Source: Pseudomonas sp. RIT-PI-S (GTDB taxonomy: Bacteria; Pseudomonadota; Gammaproteobacteria; Pseudomonadales; Pseudomonadaceae). Taken from it: a DNA stretch of 64,000 nucleotides. Positions 10,289 through 18,493 of this stretch are shown here, piece by piece; the stretch's first letter is position 1, and every line of letters begins with the position of its first letter. The notes beneath the pieces were generated by a model. The model did no database searches. It saw only the letters and a list, made by a program, of their open reading frames with translations, and had not been told where the DNA came from. The stretch lies in contig NZ_JANZKJ010000007.1 of NCBI RefSeq assembly GCF_025642975.1, positions 186,001 through 250,000 of the forward strand, written 5' to 3'. Both the position numbers and the translations under genes were made by a program.

Positions 10289-11950
10289 TCACAATGCAAA
10301 GCGCCCCATCATCTGCTTCAACTCAGCCGCCAGCCGGCCAAGGGCTTCACTGGCGCTGCGGGTGCCGGTGGCGCCGGTGGCGGTTTGCAGCGAGAGGTCG
10401 CGGATCTTCAGCAATTTGCCGTCCACGTCCCGCGACACCTGCGCCTGTTGTTCGGCGGCGCTGGCGATCACCTGGTTACGGCTGTCGATGCCCATCACGG
10501 CCTCGCAGATGTTGCCCAAGGTGTCCCGCGCCGTCAGTGCCCGCGCCCGCGTGCGGCCCGCCTGGGCGGCGCTTTCGGCCAGGGCCTGCACGGCCAGCTC
10601 GGTGCCTTCGCGGATCTCGCCCATCATCTGTTCGATCTCCCGGGTGGACGCGCCGGTGCGGTGGGCCAGGCCACGAACCTCATCGGCGACCACGGCAAAG
10701 CCCCGGCCGACCTCGCCGGCCCGGGCGGCTTCGATGGCGGCGTTGAGGGCCAACAGGTTGGTCTGCTCGGCGACGTTGCGGATCACATCCAGCACCTTGT
10801 GGATGTGCTGGGTCTGGCTGGCCAGTTTGCGCGCCTGGGCCGCGGCGCTTTCGACCTGGCCGGCCAGTACGTCGATGTCGCCCATGGCCGCGTCCAGTTG
10901 AGCCTGGCCGGCGGAGGCGGCGCTGGCCGAGCTGCGCGAGGCATCCGAGGTGCTCAGGGCATTGGCGGCGACCGCCTCAACGGCTGTGCTCATCTGGTTG
11001 ACCGCGGTGGCAGCCTGTTCGATTTCGCTGTACTGCAGGCTCAGGTCCTGGGCGCTGCCCTGCATCACCGCGCCCATGTCCCGCGCGGCGCCGTTGAGCC
11101 GATCCACACTGTCACCCAGCTGGCTGAGCAGCCCGTGCAGCTGGTCGCGCATGTGCCCAAGCATCATCAATAGCTGGGCGCTCTCATCATTGCCTTCGCC
11201 ATGGACCGCATCACGCAGGTCGCCCTGGGCGATCGCCCGTGCCACCTGCACGGCCTGGCGCAGCGGTGCGGTGATGCTCAGGGTCATCCGCCAGGCCAGC
11301 ACCAGCATAAGCAGCAGCGCTACCACGGTAACGGCCGGCACCACCAGCGCGGTCCGCTGCGCGGCAGCGGCGGCCTGCTGCACGGCGTCAGCGCTGGCTT
11401 GCTTGTTGAGCTCGCGCAGCAGCTGCACCTGCATGTCCATCAGCCCACCCTGCAGGCCGAGCGCGTCGGTGGCTTTTTGCATGCCTTCGGCAACGTGTTG
11501 CTGCTCGATCAGCGAGGCCGCCTCCTTGAGCGCCGCCAGAAAAGGCGCATAAGCACTGCGCAGTAACTCCACCGCCTCACGCTCGGTGCCCGGTTGCAGG
11601 CTGCCCAGGTAACTGCTGAAGGCTGAGTCCAGGCTATTGGCCAATTGTTCGAGGGCAATGCGCCGGTTGACCCTCTCGCCCGGATCGTTGGCTGAACTGA
11701 GCAGCAAGGCTGCCTCGGTGCGCAGCTTGGCCAGGTCCAGCGCAATGGCGTCGGCCTGGGCGATGCTGGAAAGCGGCCCCTGTTCGATCACCTCCGCCTG
11801 ATGGCGAACCGCGTGAATCTCGCTCAAGCAGAACAACCCCAGGCCACTGAGCAGTAACGCGCACACGGCGAAGCCGCCGAACAGCCGCAGGCCGATGCGG
11901 AACCTGCGTAAAAAAGGGCGGGAAGGGGAACGGCGGAAGAATCTGAACAC
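10289..11950 (-). CDS. Methyl-accepting chemotaxis protein
   Basis: A chemoreceptor of about 553 residues. TM1 ([20 protein letters not shown]) is near residue 20-42, followed by a periplasmic helical domain of the four-helix-bundle type. TM2 ([19 protein letters not shown]) is at about 202-220, then HAMP ([20 protein letters not shown]), a long coiled coil and the signalling tip around [19 protein letters not shown] and [15 protein letters not shown]. The frame is open upstream through the tRNA, so the far upstream ATG is spurious. GTG at 11950 directly before FRFFRRS is the best start because no ATG occurs before the conserved domains. No typical SD is seen. Ligand unknown. Confidence 0.88.
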   Translation of the reverse strand: MFRFFRRSPSRPFLRRFRIGLRLFGGFAVCALLLSGLGLFCLSEIHAVRHQAEVIEQGPLSSIAQADAIALDLAKLRTEAALLLSSANDPGERVNRRIALEQLANSLDSAFSSYLGSLQPGTEREAVELLRSAYAPFLAALKEAASLIEQQHVAEGMQKATDALGLQGGLMDMQVQLLRELNKQASADAVQQAAAAAQRTALVVPAVTVVALLLMLVLAWRMTLSITAPLRQAVQVARAIAQGDLRDAVHGEGNDESAQLLMMLGHMRDQLHGLLSQLGDSVDRLNGAARDMGAVMQGSAQDLSLQYSEIEQAATAVNQMSTAVEAVAANALSTSDASRSSASAASAGQAQLDAAMGDIDVLAGQVESAAAQARKLASQTQHIHKVLDVIRNVAEQTNLLALNAAIEAARAGEVGRGFAVVADEVRGLAHRTGASTREIEQMMGEIREGTELAVQALAESAAQAGRTRARALTARDTLGNICEAVMGIDSRNQVIASAAEQQAQVSRDVDGKLLKIRDLSLQTATGATGTRSASEALGRLAAELKQMMGRFAL

Positions 11951-12047
11951 GAAGGCGGCCTGTGCGGGATAAAGACAGGGCGTTGTAACAAGCCAAGATG
12001 ATGGCTTTATGACAGTGATGTGTCTCGGGCAGCACTGGCGATAACCG

Positions 12048-12075
12048 TTGACAGCTGCTCGAATATCCGTAGAAT
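12048..12075 (+). promoter_or_regulatory. Sigma-70 promoter of tRNA-Val
   Basis: TTGACA at 12048-12053 and TAGAAT at 12070-12075 are separated by 16 bases, followed by a GC-rich discriminator GCCGCGCC and then the tRNA at 12089. This is a near-consensus housekeeping promoter, and the GC-rich discriminator is the kind seen at stringently controlled stable-RNA genes. Confidence 0.75.
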
Positions 12076-12088
12076 GCCGCGCCACAGC

Positions 12089-12165
12089 AGGCACATAGCT
12101 CAGTTGGTTAGAGCACCACCTTGACATGGTGGGGGTCGTTGGTTCGAGTCCAATTGTGCCTACCA
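12089..12165 (+). tRNA. tRNA-Val (anticodon GAC)
   Basis: A complete 77-nt cloverleaf. The acceptor AGGCACA pairs with TGTGCCT, followed by A-CCA encoded at 12163-12165. The D arm is GCTC...GAGC, the anticodon stem CCACC/GGTGG encloses loop TTGACAT with anticodon GAC (valine, GUC codon), and the T arm is GTTGG/CCAAT with TTCGAGT. It is single, with its own promoter and terminator. Confidence 0.97.
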
Positions 12166-12193
12166 GCTTAAAGCCCCGGTTTCCGGGCACTAG

Positions 12194-12226
12194 AAGGGCG
12201 ATCCGAAAGGGTCGCCCTTTTTGTTT
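12194..12226 (+). terminator. Rho-independent terminator after tRNA-Val
   Basis: AAGGGCGA (12194-12201) pairs with TCGCCCTT (12212-12219) around a ten-base loop and is followed by TTTGTTTT. It ends the tRNA transcript and also faces the end of the converging - strand gene at 12233. Confidence 0.85.
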
Positions 12227-12232
12227 TCAGCG

Positions 12233-12832
12233 TTACGGGGCGCCGGCCGTTATCCGCTGGACCATCGCCTCATGCCCGGCGCGATCGCTTTCGCGGGAGA
12301 TCACCTGTACCACCGCCATTTGCTGCCCGGCGCCGGTGATGAAGTAGGTGCTCAGGGTTTTGCCGCCGCCCATGGTAGCGGTGGCATCGATCTGCTGCGC
12401 CTCGAGCCCGCCGAGGCTAACTCGCTTCTCGAGGGTTTTATGGAAGTCTGGCAGCGCCTGGGCCTGTTGCGTGAGAAAGCCTGCGCTGGCGCCTGCTAGG
12501 AACGCATCATCGTTCTCGCCAGCATCGGTACCGTTGTGCAGAGGGATTTGAGTGGCCACAACGATGCGCTTCTGCGCTTCGTTCATGTACAGCGTGCCCT
12601 GCGCGCCAGCGGTGCCCGTGCTGGCATCGCCCGGCGGCAGCGCCGTGCCTTGGTAACCTTCAGGCAGCTTGAACCGCAGCTTGCCGGCGAGCAGCGAAAC
12701 GCCGATGTCCTTGCTGGCCTGGGGCTGTTGGTGGGCGTGCTTGGCGCTGGGCGCCGCCGCTACAGCAATGGACGTGAACGTGCACAACGCAACAAGGCAG
12801 AGCGGCCAGGCAAGCGAGCGAGGCAATGGCAT
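12233..12832 (-). CDS. Small exported protein of unknown function
   Basis: A 199-residue protein starting at the ATG at 12832, which has GGAG ten bases upstream. Residues 1-24 form a clear signal peptide (MPLPRSLAWPLCLVALCTF, then an Ala-rich cleavage region). The mature part has SLLAGKLRFKLPEGYQG, IVVATQIPL and a C-terminal AVVQVISRESDRAGHEAM segment, suggesting a soluble periplasmic beta-rich domain; there is no lipobox cysteine. The frame is open 53 codons further upstream, but that part lacks a start with a ribosome site and has no signal-like sequence. I do not recognise the family and give no function. Confidence 0.7.
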   Translation of the reverse strand: MPLPRSLAWPLCLVALCTFTSIAVAAAPSAKHAHQQPQASKDIGVSLLAGKLRFKLPEGYQGTALPPGDASTGTAGAQGTLYMNEAQKRIVVATQIPLHNGTDAGENDDAFLAGASAGFLTQQAQALPDFHKTLEKRVSLGGLEAQQIDATATMGGGKTLSTYFITGAGQQMAVVQVISRESDRAGHEAMVQRITAGAP

Positions 12833-13105
12833 TGCTGAAAATCTCCAAGCAGGGGGAACAGTGGTTTGGCGAATTCTCCTACAAACTTGCCGGGGCCTTC
12901 TCGCTTTTCTTCCGAACAGGGCTGCTGTCTCACCTGTTGCGAGCCAGTATCTATCGCACAAGCTTATCGACCGTTCGTCCCCTGAAGGCAACCACCCTGA
13001 ACTGCGCGGCGGGGGGCCGGTTCCACATTTAGGTAGGGCAGCGCCTATGCTTTACCCGTAACAACCTTACGTGGCTTTACATTGCCGCATGGAGAGCAGT
13101 CATCC

Positions 13106-13657
13106 ATGACTACACATATCGTGCACTTCACCTCCTCGATCAATTCCACCTCCACCGGCGAGCTGATCGAAAAGTGCTCGCTGGCGGTTCAAAAGGGCGC
13201 TTCGGAGATCGTGATCAAGATCGCTACCATGGGCGGCGAATGCAGCTATGGGTTTTCGCTGTACAACTTCCTGATCGCCCTGCCGATCCCGGTGCATACG
13301 CATAACCTGGGCACGGTGGAGTCCATGGGCAACATCATCTTTCTCGCTGGCGAGCGGCGCACCGCCTGCAAGCACAGCAAGTTCCTGTTCCACCCCTTCC
13401 ACTGGAACCTGCACGGCTCGGTCGACCATGCGCGGATGTCCGAGTACGCCATGAGCCTGGACTACGACCTGGAGCTTTATTCGCGCATCGTCGATGAGCG
13501 CACCTATGGGGCCGACGTGCCCCTGGACGTGTCCACCTGCCTGATCGCGGCGCCGCGCATCCTCAACGCTGAAGAAGCCATGGCGGCGTCGGTCATTCAT
13601 GCCGTCGACGAGCTGCCGATGCCGGCCGATGCGGTGTGCTACAGCGTGCACGGCTAG
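13106..13657 (+). CDS. ClpP-like serine peptidase, stand-alone
   Basis: A 183-residue protein of the ClpP/crotonase fold. SEIVIKIATMGGECSYGFSL resembles the oligomer-forming strand of ClpP. GTVESMGNIIFLAGERR carries the nucleophile Ser73 in the S-M-G elbow, and KFLFHPFHW gives His96 at the ClpP histidine position. It is shorter and more divergent than housekeeping ClpP, and there is no ClpX/ClpA or tig neighbour. ATG at 13106 is preceded by GGAGAG at 13091-13096. It may process a specific substrate, but targets cannot be inferred. The third catalytic residue is not assigned with confidence. Confidence 0.75.
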   Translation: MTTHIVHFTSSINSTSTGELIEKCSLAVQKGASEIVIKIATMGGECSYGFSLYNFLIALPIPVHTHNLGTVESMGNIIFLAGERRTACKHSKFLFHPFHWNLHGSVDHARMSEYAMSLDYDLELYSRIVDERTYGADVPLDVSTCLIAAPRILNAEEAMAASVIHAVDELPMPADAVCYSVHG

Positions 13658-13663
13658 TTCGCC

Positions 13664-13834
13664 TCAAGCGACGTTCAACTTTTCCAACCCCGGAAACGAC
13701 GACGGCTCCCATTTGTGGGAGCCGTCTCGGCGGTAACTGCCTTTGCCTTTGGCTGGCCGCTCTTGCCGTGAGCGGAACAGGGGCTGGGCGACAATGCGCT
13801 TGGCCTTGTTGGGCCGTTTGTTTCCGGTTGCCAT
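13664..13834 (-). CDS. arfA: Alternative ribosome-rescue factor ArfA
   Basis: A 56-residue basic protein hidden inside longer spurious frames. KRIVAQPLFRSRQERPAKGK followed by GSYRR is the ArfA signature: a core of PLFRxR and a KGKGSY motif that enters the empty mRNA channel of stalled ribosomes and recruits RF2. ATG at 13834 has an excellent AGGAGG site seven bases upstream. Codons 37-44 fall inside an 11-bp hairpin, matching the known ArfA arrangement in which the mRNA is cut or terminated before the stop codon, so that the protein is made mainly when tmRNA tagging fails. It converges with the ClpP-like gene, 6 bases from its stop. Confidence 0.88.
   Translation of the reverse strand: MATGNKRPNKAKRIVAQPLFRSRQERPAKGKGSYRRDGSHKWEPSSFPGLEKLNVA
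13701..13726 (-). promoter_or_regulatory. In-gene hairpin near the 3' end of arfA
   Basis: GACGGCTCCCA (13701-13711) and TGGGAGCCGTC (13716-13726) form a perfect 11-bp stem with a four-base loop inside the arfA coding sequence. No long T-tract follows on the - strand (GTCGTTTCC), so RNase III cleavage is at least as likely as termination. In E. coli such a structure makes arfA mRNA non-stop and puts ArfA under tmRNA control. On the + strand it could also serve the ClpP-like gene as a terminator. Confidence 0.8.
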
Positions 13835-14053
13835 GCTGGGTCCTCCTGGCGGGCACCTTCTTCGGGGAATGCGGCGGCAGTATCGGCCGGCCCCGACTGG
13901 CCTGCAACCCGCTTGCGCGCGAAAGCGCACCGCTCGTCGCCAAAGCCAGGTAACGCTGCCAATACAATCAGCCCGTAAGTTGTCCATCAGGATGCAAAGC
14001 CCAGCCCTCTACTACAGTGAGCTGGCCTCCCAGCCTCCCTAAAGGATTAACCC

Positions 14054-16168
14054 ATGGCAACGACCGACAACAATGTCACCTCCACCCATACCGTTAGAAC
14101 CGGCGCCGGCACTGTAATGGTCGACCTCACCGGTGGCGACGAAACGGCTAGCAGCGTGACGCTCCAGGCCGATGGCAAGATCCTCGTGGGCGGCTACAGC
14201 AGCCATATCTTCAACGGCTACCCCGGGTCGGAGGGGGAAACCTACGCGACTCGCGATGACCATGCAGTGGTCCGCCTCAACGCCGATGGCACCCTGGACA
14301 CCAGCTTCGCCCAGAGCGGCATCGCCATCGTGCCGGCGGAGATAGACACCGACTCGGATTACGTCATGGCCGTGCAGGCCGACGGCAAGGTGCTTTCAGC
14401 CCACATATCCGGTGGCGTGACAGTCGAGCGCTTCAACCTCGACGGCACCCGGGACACCAGCTTCGGTGGCACCGGTACCATCACCCTGCCTGTCAGCGCT
14501 CGCCTGGAAGCCGTTGCCATTACCGTCAATGCAGACGGCACCCTGTACCTCACTGGCAGCGCCGTAGGGCAAACCCAGGTGGCCAAGGTCAACGCCAATG
14601 GCACCCTGGTCAATGGCTTTGGCGACCATGGCGTGATCACGCTGCACCCCAGTAGCGACTACGAAAACGGCAACGTCTCAACCAATGTGCAGCCGGACGG
14701 CAGCATCCTCCTGGGCAGCTGGCTCTATGTAGGCGGCTACACCGACCCGGCCAGTGGCATCCATGTGCAAGGGGACCCGGTCTACAGCCTGCAGCGGTTG
14801 ACCGCCGACGGCGCCTTGGATACCCGCTTTGGCGACAACGGTGTGCTCCACTTCGACGCGGCCCTGGACCTGGGTTACCGTTCCGCGGTCACCGTGCAGG
14901 CCGACGGCAAGATCATCGTGGCGGGCGAGGGCGGCGACTACGATGCGTTCACCGTGCTGCGGCTCAACGCTGATGGCTCTATGGATACCAGCTTTGGTAC
15001 TGACGGCAAAGTGACCATCCCCGTCGCCGTCGGGTTGGGTAGCTCCAACGACGCGCTGGCGGTCACGGTGCAGCCGGACGGCCACATCCTTGTGGCTGGC
15101 CAAGGCGTGCTCAACAACAATTCGGACTTCGGCATCATCCGCTTGAACGCCGATGGCAGCCTGGATACCACCTTCGGCAGCCAGGATGGCAAGCTGCATC
15201 TGGATGGCTCCAGCGGCCAAGACCGCCTGCTGGGCGTGGACTCTGCCGAGATCCTCCATGGCCTGGCCGGTGACGACGTGCTGCAAGGCAACGGCGGCCG
15301 CGACGTGCTGCTCGGTGGCGCCGGCGCAGACATCTTCCGCTTCGCGCAGTCAAGCGACAGCTACCGCACCGCCACCGAAAGCCATAGCGACCGCATTCTC
15401 GATTTCGACGCCAGCCAGGATCGGATCGACCTCACCGCCCTGGGCTTTACCGGTATTGGCGACGGCCACCATGGCACCCTGGCGGTGCAGGCCAACGCCG
15501 ACGGCACCCGCACCTACCTCAAGAGTTTCGATGCCGACGCCTCCGGGCACCGGTTCGAACTGACCCTGGACGGCGACCTGGTGGGGCAGTTGAACAGCAC
15601 CAACCTGGTGTTCACCGCGCCTACGGTCGAAGGCACCGCGGGCAGGGACGTGATCAACGGCAGCGCAATGTCGGAGATCATCCGTGGCTTGGCTGGCAAT
15701 GATCGGATCAACGGCGGCGCCGGCAACGATGTGCTGATCGGTGGTGCGGGCGCCGACCAACTGAACGGTGGCGATGACCAGAATGTGGTGATCTATGCCC
15801 GTTCGCCCGATAACAACGATGTGTTCCTCTACACCTCCGCTGAAGACAGCTACCGCACCGCCACCCAGAGCTTTACCGACCTGATCGTCAACTTCGCGCG
15901 GGGCAGCGACAAGATCGATGTGTCGGCGCTGGGCTACACCGGCTTTGGCGACGGTACGGGCACTACGCTCAAGCTGACCTACAACAGCGAACTGAACCGC
16001 ACCTACCTTCAGGACGTGGAAGCGGACGCCCAGGGGCATAAGTTCCAGATCGCCCTTACGGGGGACTGGGAATACGACCTGCACAACCGGGACATGGTCT
16101 TCGCCCAGCCGGCGGAGGTCAGCCTGGTTGGCGTTACGGACCCGGCGCACGACCAGCACCTGGCTTGA
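14054..16168 (+). CDS. Delta-60 repeat / RTX-type secreted protein with two serralysin-like C-terminal modules
   Basis: A 704-residue acidic protein without a classical signal peptide. Residues of about 30-380 hold six delta-60 repeats, each with VQADGKI(I/L)VAG followed by RLNADGS(L/M)DTSFG, likely a beta-propeller. From about 383 come glycine-aspartate RTX nonapeptides (LAGDDVLQGNGGRDVLLGGA) and then a module containing ILDFDASQDRIDLTALG. A second copy follows with GLAGNDRINGGAGNDVLIGG and LIVNFARGSDKIDVSALG. Such calcium-binding C-termini direct type I secretion. No ABC/MFP/TolC exporter genes are adjacent. AAAGGA at 14041-14046 supports the ATG. Function outside the cell is unknown. Confidence 0.82.
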   Translation: MATTDNNVTSTHTVRTGAGTVMVDLTGGDETASSVTLQADGKILVGGYSSHIFNGYPGSEGETYATRDDHAVVRLNADGTLDTSFAQSGIAIVPAEIDTDSDYVMAVQADGKVLSAHISGGVTVERFNLDGTRDTSFGGTGTITLPVSARLEAVAITVNADGTLYLTGSAVGQTQVAKVNANGTLVNGFGDHGVITLHPSSDYENGNVSTNVQPDGSILLGSWLYVGGYTDPASGIHVQGDPVYSLQRLTADGALDTRFGDNGVLHFDAALDLGYRSAVTVQADGKIIVAGEGGDYDAFTVLRLNADGSMDTSFGTDGKVTIPVAVGLGSSNDALAVTVQPDGHILVAGQGVLNNNSDFGIIRLNADGSLDTTFGSQDGKLHLDGSSGQDRLLGVDSAEILHGLAGDDVLQGNGGRDVLLGGAGADIFRFAQSSDSYRTATESHSDRILDFDASQDRIDLTALGFTGIGDGHHGTLAVQANADGTRTYLKSFDADASGHRFELTLDGDLVGQLNSTNLVFTAPTVEGTAGRDVINGSAMSEIIRGLAGNDRINGGAGNDVLIGGAGADQLNGGDDQNVVIYARSPDNNDVFLYTSAEDSYRTATQSFTDLIVNFARGSDKIDVSALGYTGFGDGTGTTLKLTYNSELNRTYLQDVEADAQGHKFQIALTGDWEYDLHNRDMVFAQPAEVSLVGVTDPAHDQHLA

Positions 16169-16209
16169 GGTCTGGCGCCGTTGGCTGAGTGAAGCCTAGG
16201 CGGGTGTTT

Positions 16210-16235
16210 GCAGGGCGAGGGCAACCTGGCCCTGC
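16210..16235. terminator. Possible bidirectional terminator hairpin
   Basis: GCAGGGC (16210-16216) pairs with GCCCTGC (16229-16235) over a twelve-base loop, between the end of the RTX gene and the converging AraC-type gene. There is no convincing T-tract on either side, so termination is only suggested. Confidence 0.3.
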
Positions 16236-16241
16236 ATGGCT

Positions 16242-17171
16242 TTACGCTGGGCGTTGGTCAGTGGAATAACCCCTCAACAGTGCGCTCTGCTCCATGGGCT
16301 CGAAGTGGGCCGCCAGCCCAGTGGAATCATCGGGCCTGCGCCTGTCGTCCTTGAACTGGCCTGGGGTCGCGCCCATCACGGTTTTATACACCCTGGTAAG
16401 GTGGGGCTGGTCGGCAAAACCCGCGGCAGTTGCCGCCTCGGCCAGCGCCAGGCCGCTTTTCAAGAGCTTATGGGCTTGCCGCACTCGCGCCTGCAACTGG
16501 TACGCGTGAGGGGTGATGCCCCACGCCTGGCGAAACGCACGCAGCACCCGGAACGGCGGTATGCCCGCGATGATCGCCAGGTCATCGAGCGTCACCTTGT
16601 CGCCCAGGTTTTCATCCAGGTACGCCCGGGCGCGGGCCACCGCTGCCGATTCGCTATAACCCGACAGCGGCAATTCCAGCCGGCGGCCATGGTGCGTCAG
16701 CAACCGCACGATCAGGGCGACAATGCGCGACTGCCGCTCCAGGGAAGAGCAGGGCACCTCTGATAGGCGGTGAAGGGCGAGCAGTGCGTTGGTGAGCACG
16801 GGGTCTTCTATCACCGGGCTGGTAAACACCGGCAACCCCGAGCCAAAGCTTTCCTGCGCCACGCTGCGAAACACGCTGGGGTGTATATGCAGGGTGCGGC
16901 ACAGCCAGCCGTCCGCGCCGGGCCGGCCGCAATGGAGTTCGTCGGCGTTCACCAGTACGAAACTGCCGCGCTTGGCGATCCCTTCGCAGGTGCGCGTTTG
17001 AAGGTGAACTCCACCGGCCAGCACGATCCCCAGGCTCAACTCCTCATGGGAATGCCAGGGGTAGCGATGGTCGAAATAGGCGCCCTTCAACAGCTCGGCA
17101 TCGTAAAGGTCTTTCATCGTCCAGACGCGCACGCGGCTCTTGCCGCCTTCGCTTTCGAAATCATCAGCCAT
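16242..17171 (-). CDS. AraC-family transcriptional regulator
   Basis: About 309 residues. The N-terminal cupin-like sensor includes YPWHSHEELSLGIVLAGGVH and VLVNADELHCGRPG. The C-terminal double helix-turn-helix begins near ARAYLDENLGDKVTLDDLA, with PFRVLRAFRQAWGITPHAYQ and AATAAGFADQPHLTRVYK as the second helix unit. The ATG at 17171 is preferred to a TTG eight codons upstream because it sits right before the conserved start. It lies near the - strand dehydrogenase/transport cluster and could regulate it; no effector can be deduced. Confidence 0.88.
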   Translation of the reverse strand: MADDFESEGGKSRVRVWTMKDLYDAELLKGAYFDHRYPWHSHEELSLGIVLAGGVHLQTRTCEGIAKRGSFVLVNADELHCGRPGADGWLCRTLHIHPSVFRSVAQESFGSGLPVFTSPVIEDPVLTNALLALHRLSEVPCSSLERQSRIVALIVRLLTHHGRRLELPLSGYSESAAVARARAYLDENLGDKVTLDDLAIIAGIPPFRVLRAFRQAWGITPHAYQLQARVRQAHKLLKSGLALAEAATAAGFADQPHLTRVYKTVMGATPGQFKDDRRRPDDSTGLAAHFEPMEQSALLRGYSTDQRPA

Positions 17172-17318
17172 GGTGCGTTCCCGTTGCGCGGCCAAGCCAG
17201 TAGGCTTGCTTCCCAGCCCGCCGGGCCGCCGAATGCAGCCGTGCAGGATTATTCAAGACCCCGCCCTTGCCGGCAGGTTAGCGTCGCGTACGAAAGCATA
17301 GACGAGACGACTACGCCA

Positions 17319-17687
17319 ATGACCCACTTCCAGGCACAGCCCCCACACTTCCTGCGCATCGAGCCCTTCAGCCACCTTTCGCTTGCCGGGGCGGCGCACA
17401 CCTCTCAGGCGCTGATCCACCAGTTGTATGAGCGCCTCACCAGCGTCGCCTGTAACCTTGAGGCCGCGGTCCGCTGGCTCGAGCGGGACGTGCCGGATAT
17501 CGCCCAGGCGAGGGCCGCGTTGAGCGATACCCTGGCGGCGGCCAGGGATCTGGTGGCGGTCAGCGCCGCGCTGTCGGTCCAGTGTGCAGCCCCTTCAAGC
17601 ACGCCGCCTGCGTCGGTCAGCCCTATTTCGGCCAGGCGTGAACGCGTTGTCGCTGAGCCCCCAAGCCCTCTATACCAAGTTCAATAA
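17319..17687 (+). CDS. Small hypothetical protein overlapping the end of the FAH-like gene
   Basis: A 122-residue frame from the ATG at 17319, in the gap upstream of the AraC-type gene and diverging from it. It starts MTHFQAQPPHFLRIEPFSHL and has a helical middle (ALIHQLYERLTSVACNLEAA) ending in a Ser/Pro-rich tail. The layout faintly resembles small DUF-type helical proteins common in Pseudomonas. Its last 65 bases overlap the convergent gene ending at 17623. There is no strong ribosome site. I do not recognise it; it may be real or a chance frame. Confidence 0.4.
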   Translation: MTHFQAQPPHFLRIEPFSHLSLAGAAHTSQALIHQLYERLTSVACNLEAAVRWLERDVPDIAQARAALSDTLAAARDLVAVSAALSVQCAAPSSTPPASVSPISARRERVVAEPPSPLYQVQ

Positions 17688-18468
17688 CATCGCCATCCTT
17701 CAAAAAAACCGGGGGTTTGTGCCCAAGCCCAACCCCGGCCGGGGTGCCGGTGGCGATAAGGTCGCCGGGTTCTAGCTCGAAGAAGTTGGACACATACGCC
17801 ACGATCTGCCGAACATTGAATATCAGGTTGGCGGTGTTGCTGTTCTGATAGCGCCGCCCATTCACCGATAGCCAGATAGGCTTGTTGCCGATGTCGCCTG
17901 CTTCATCCGAGGTCACTATCCACGGGCCGACAGGCGCGAAGCCGGGGAAACTCTTGCCTTTGGTCCATTGCCCGCCGCGCTCCATCTGATAGGCGCGCTC
18001 AGAAAGATCATTGACCACGCAATAACCGGCAATGTGATCCGCCGCCTGTTGCTCGGTGATATACAGCCCCCCGGTGCCGATGACGATGCCCAGCTCGGCC
18101 TCCCAATCCGATTTCTCCGAGCCGCGCGGTAGCGTCACGGGGTCAAAGGCGCCGGTGGGCACGCAGCCCTTGATGAAGAGCGTGGGCTCGGCGGGAGGGT
18201 CCAGGCCAACTTCGCGCGCGTGGTCTACGTAGTTCAGGCCCACACAGATGATTCTTCTGAAATCGGCCAGGGGTGGGCCGATACGAGTGTCCCCGCTAAG
18301 GGCTGGAAGCTGCGCCGGGTCAAGCGCGCTTAACGCCGCCAGCCGCACCGGGCTAAGTTCGAGCGCGGTGAGGTCCTCCATGCTGCCGGACAGATCCCGG
18401 AGCACGCCGCGTTCATCCACAAGGGCAGGGCGCTCATTGCCTGCCTCGCCTACGCGCAATAGTTTCAT
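17623..18468 (-). CDS. Fumarylacetoacetate hydrolase family protein
   Basis: A 281-residue enzyme from the ATG at 18468, preceded by GCGAGG. An N-terminal domain (MKLLRVGEAGNERPALVDE) is followed by the FAH catalytic fold: RIICVGLNYVDHAREVG, KSDWEAELGIVIG with the acidic metal ligands, DLSERAYQMERGGQWTKGKS, and the C-terminal GDLIATGTPAGVGLG. Relatives include 2-keto-3-deoxy-fuconate or ureidoglycolate-type hydrolases, so the family cleaves C-C or C-N bonds in keto acids. It follows the alpha/beta hydrolase by 25 bases and likely acts on the product of that pathway. Confidence 0.85.
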   Translation of the reverse strand: MKLLRVGEAGNERPALVDERGVLRDLSGSMEDLTALELSPVRLAALSALDPAQLPALSGDTRIGPPLADFRRIICVGLNYVDHAREVGLDPPAEPTLFIKGCVPTGAFDPVTLPRGSEKSDWEAELGIVIGTGGLYITEQQAADHIAGYCVVNDLSERAYQMERGGQWTKGKSFPGFAPVGPWIVTSDEAGDIGNKPIWLSVNGRRYQNSNTANLIFNVRQIVAYVSNFFELEPGDLIATGTPAGVGLGHKPPVFLKDGDVIELGIEGLGAQRQRVHAWPK

Positions 18469-18493
18469 GGTCTTGCCTCGCTTGTCGGCTGGC

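Noticed and set aside
11951..12190. Extended N-terminus of the chemoreceptor frame, including [19 protein letters not shown]
   Set aside because: This is the antisense translation of the tRNA-Val gene, a well-known spurious protein string; the chemoreceptor starts downstream near 11950.
12826..13032. 68-codon + strand frame before the ClpP-like gene
   Set aside because: No ribosome site, no recognisable motif, and it overlaps the start region of the exported protein gene.
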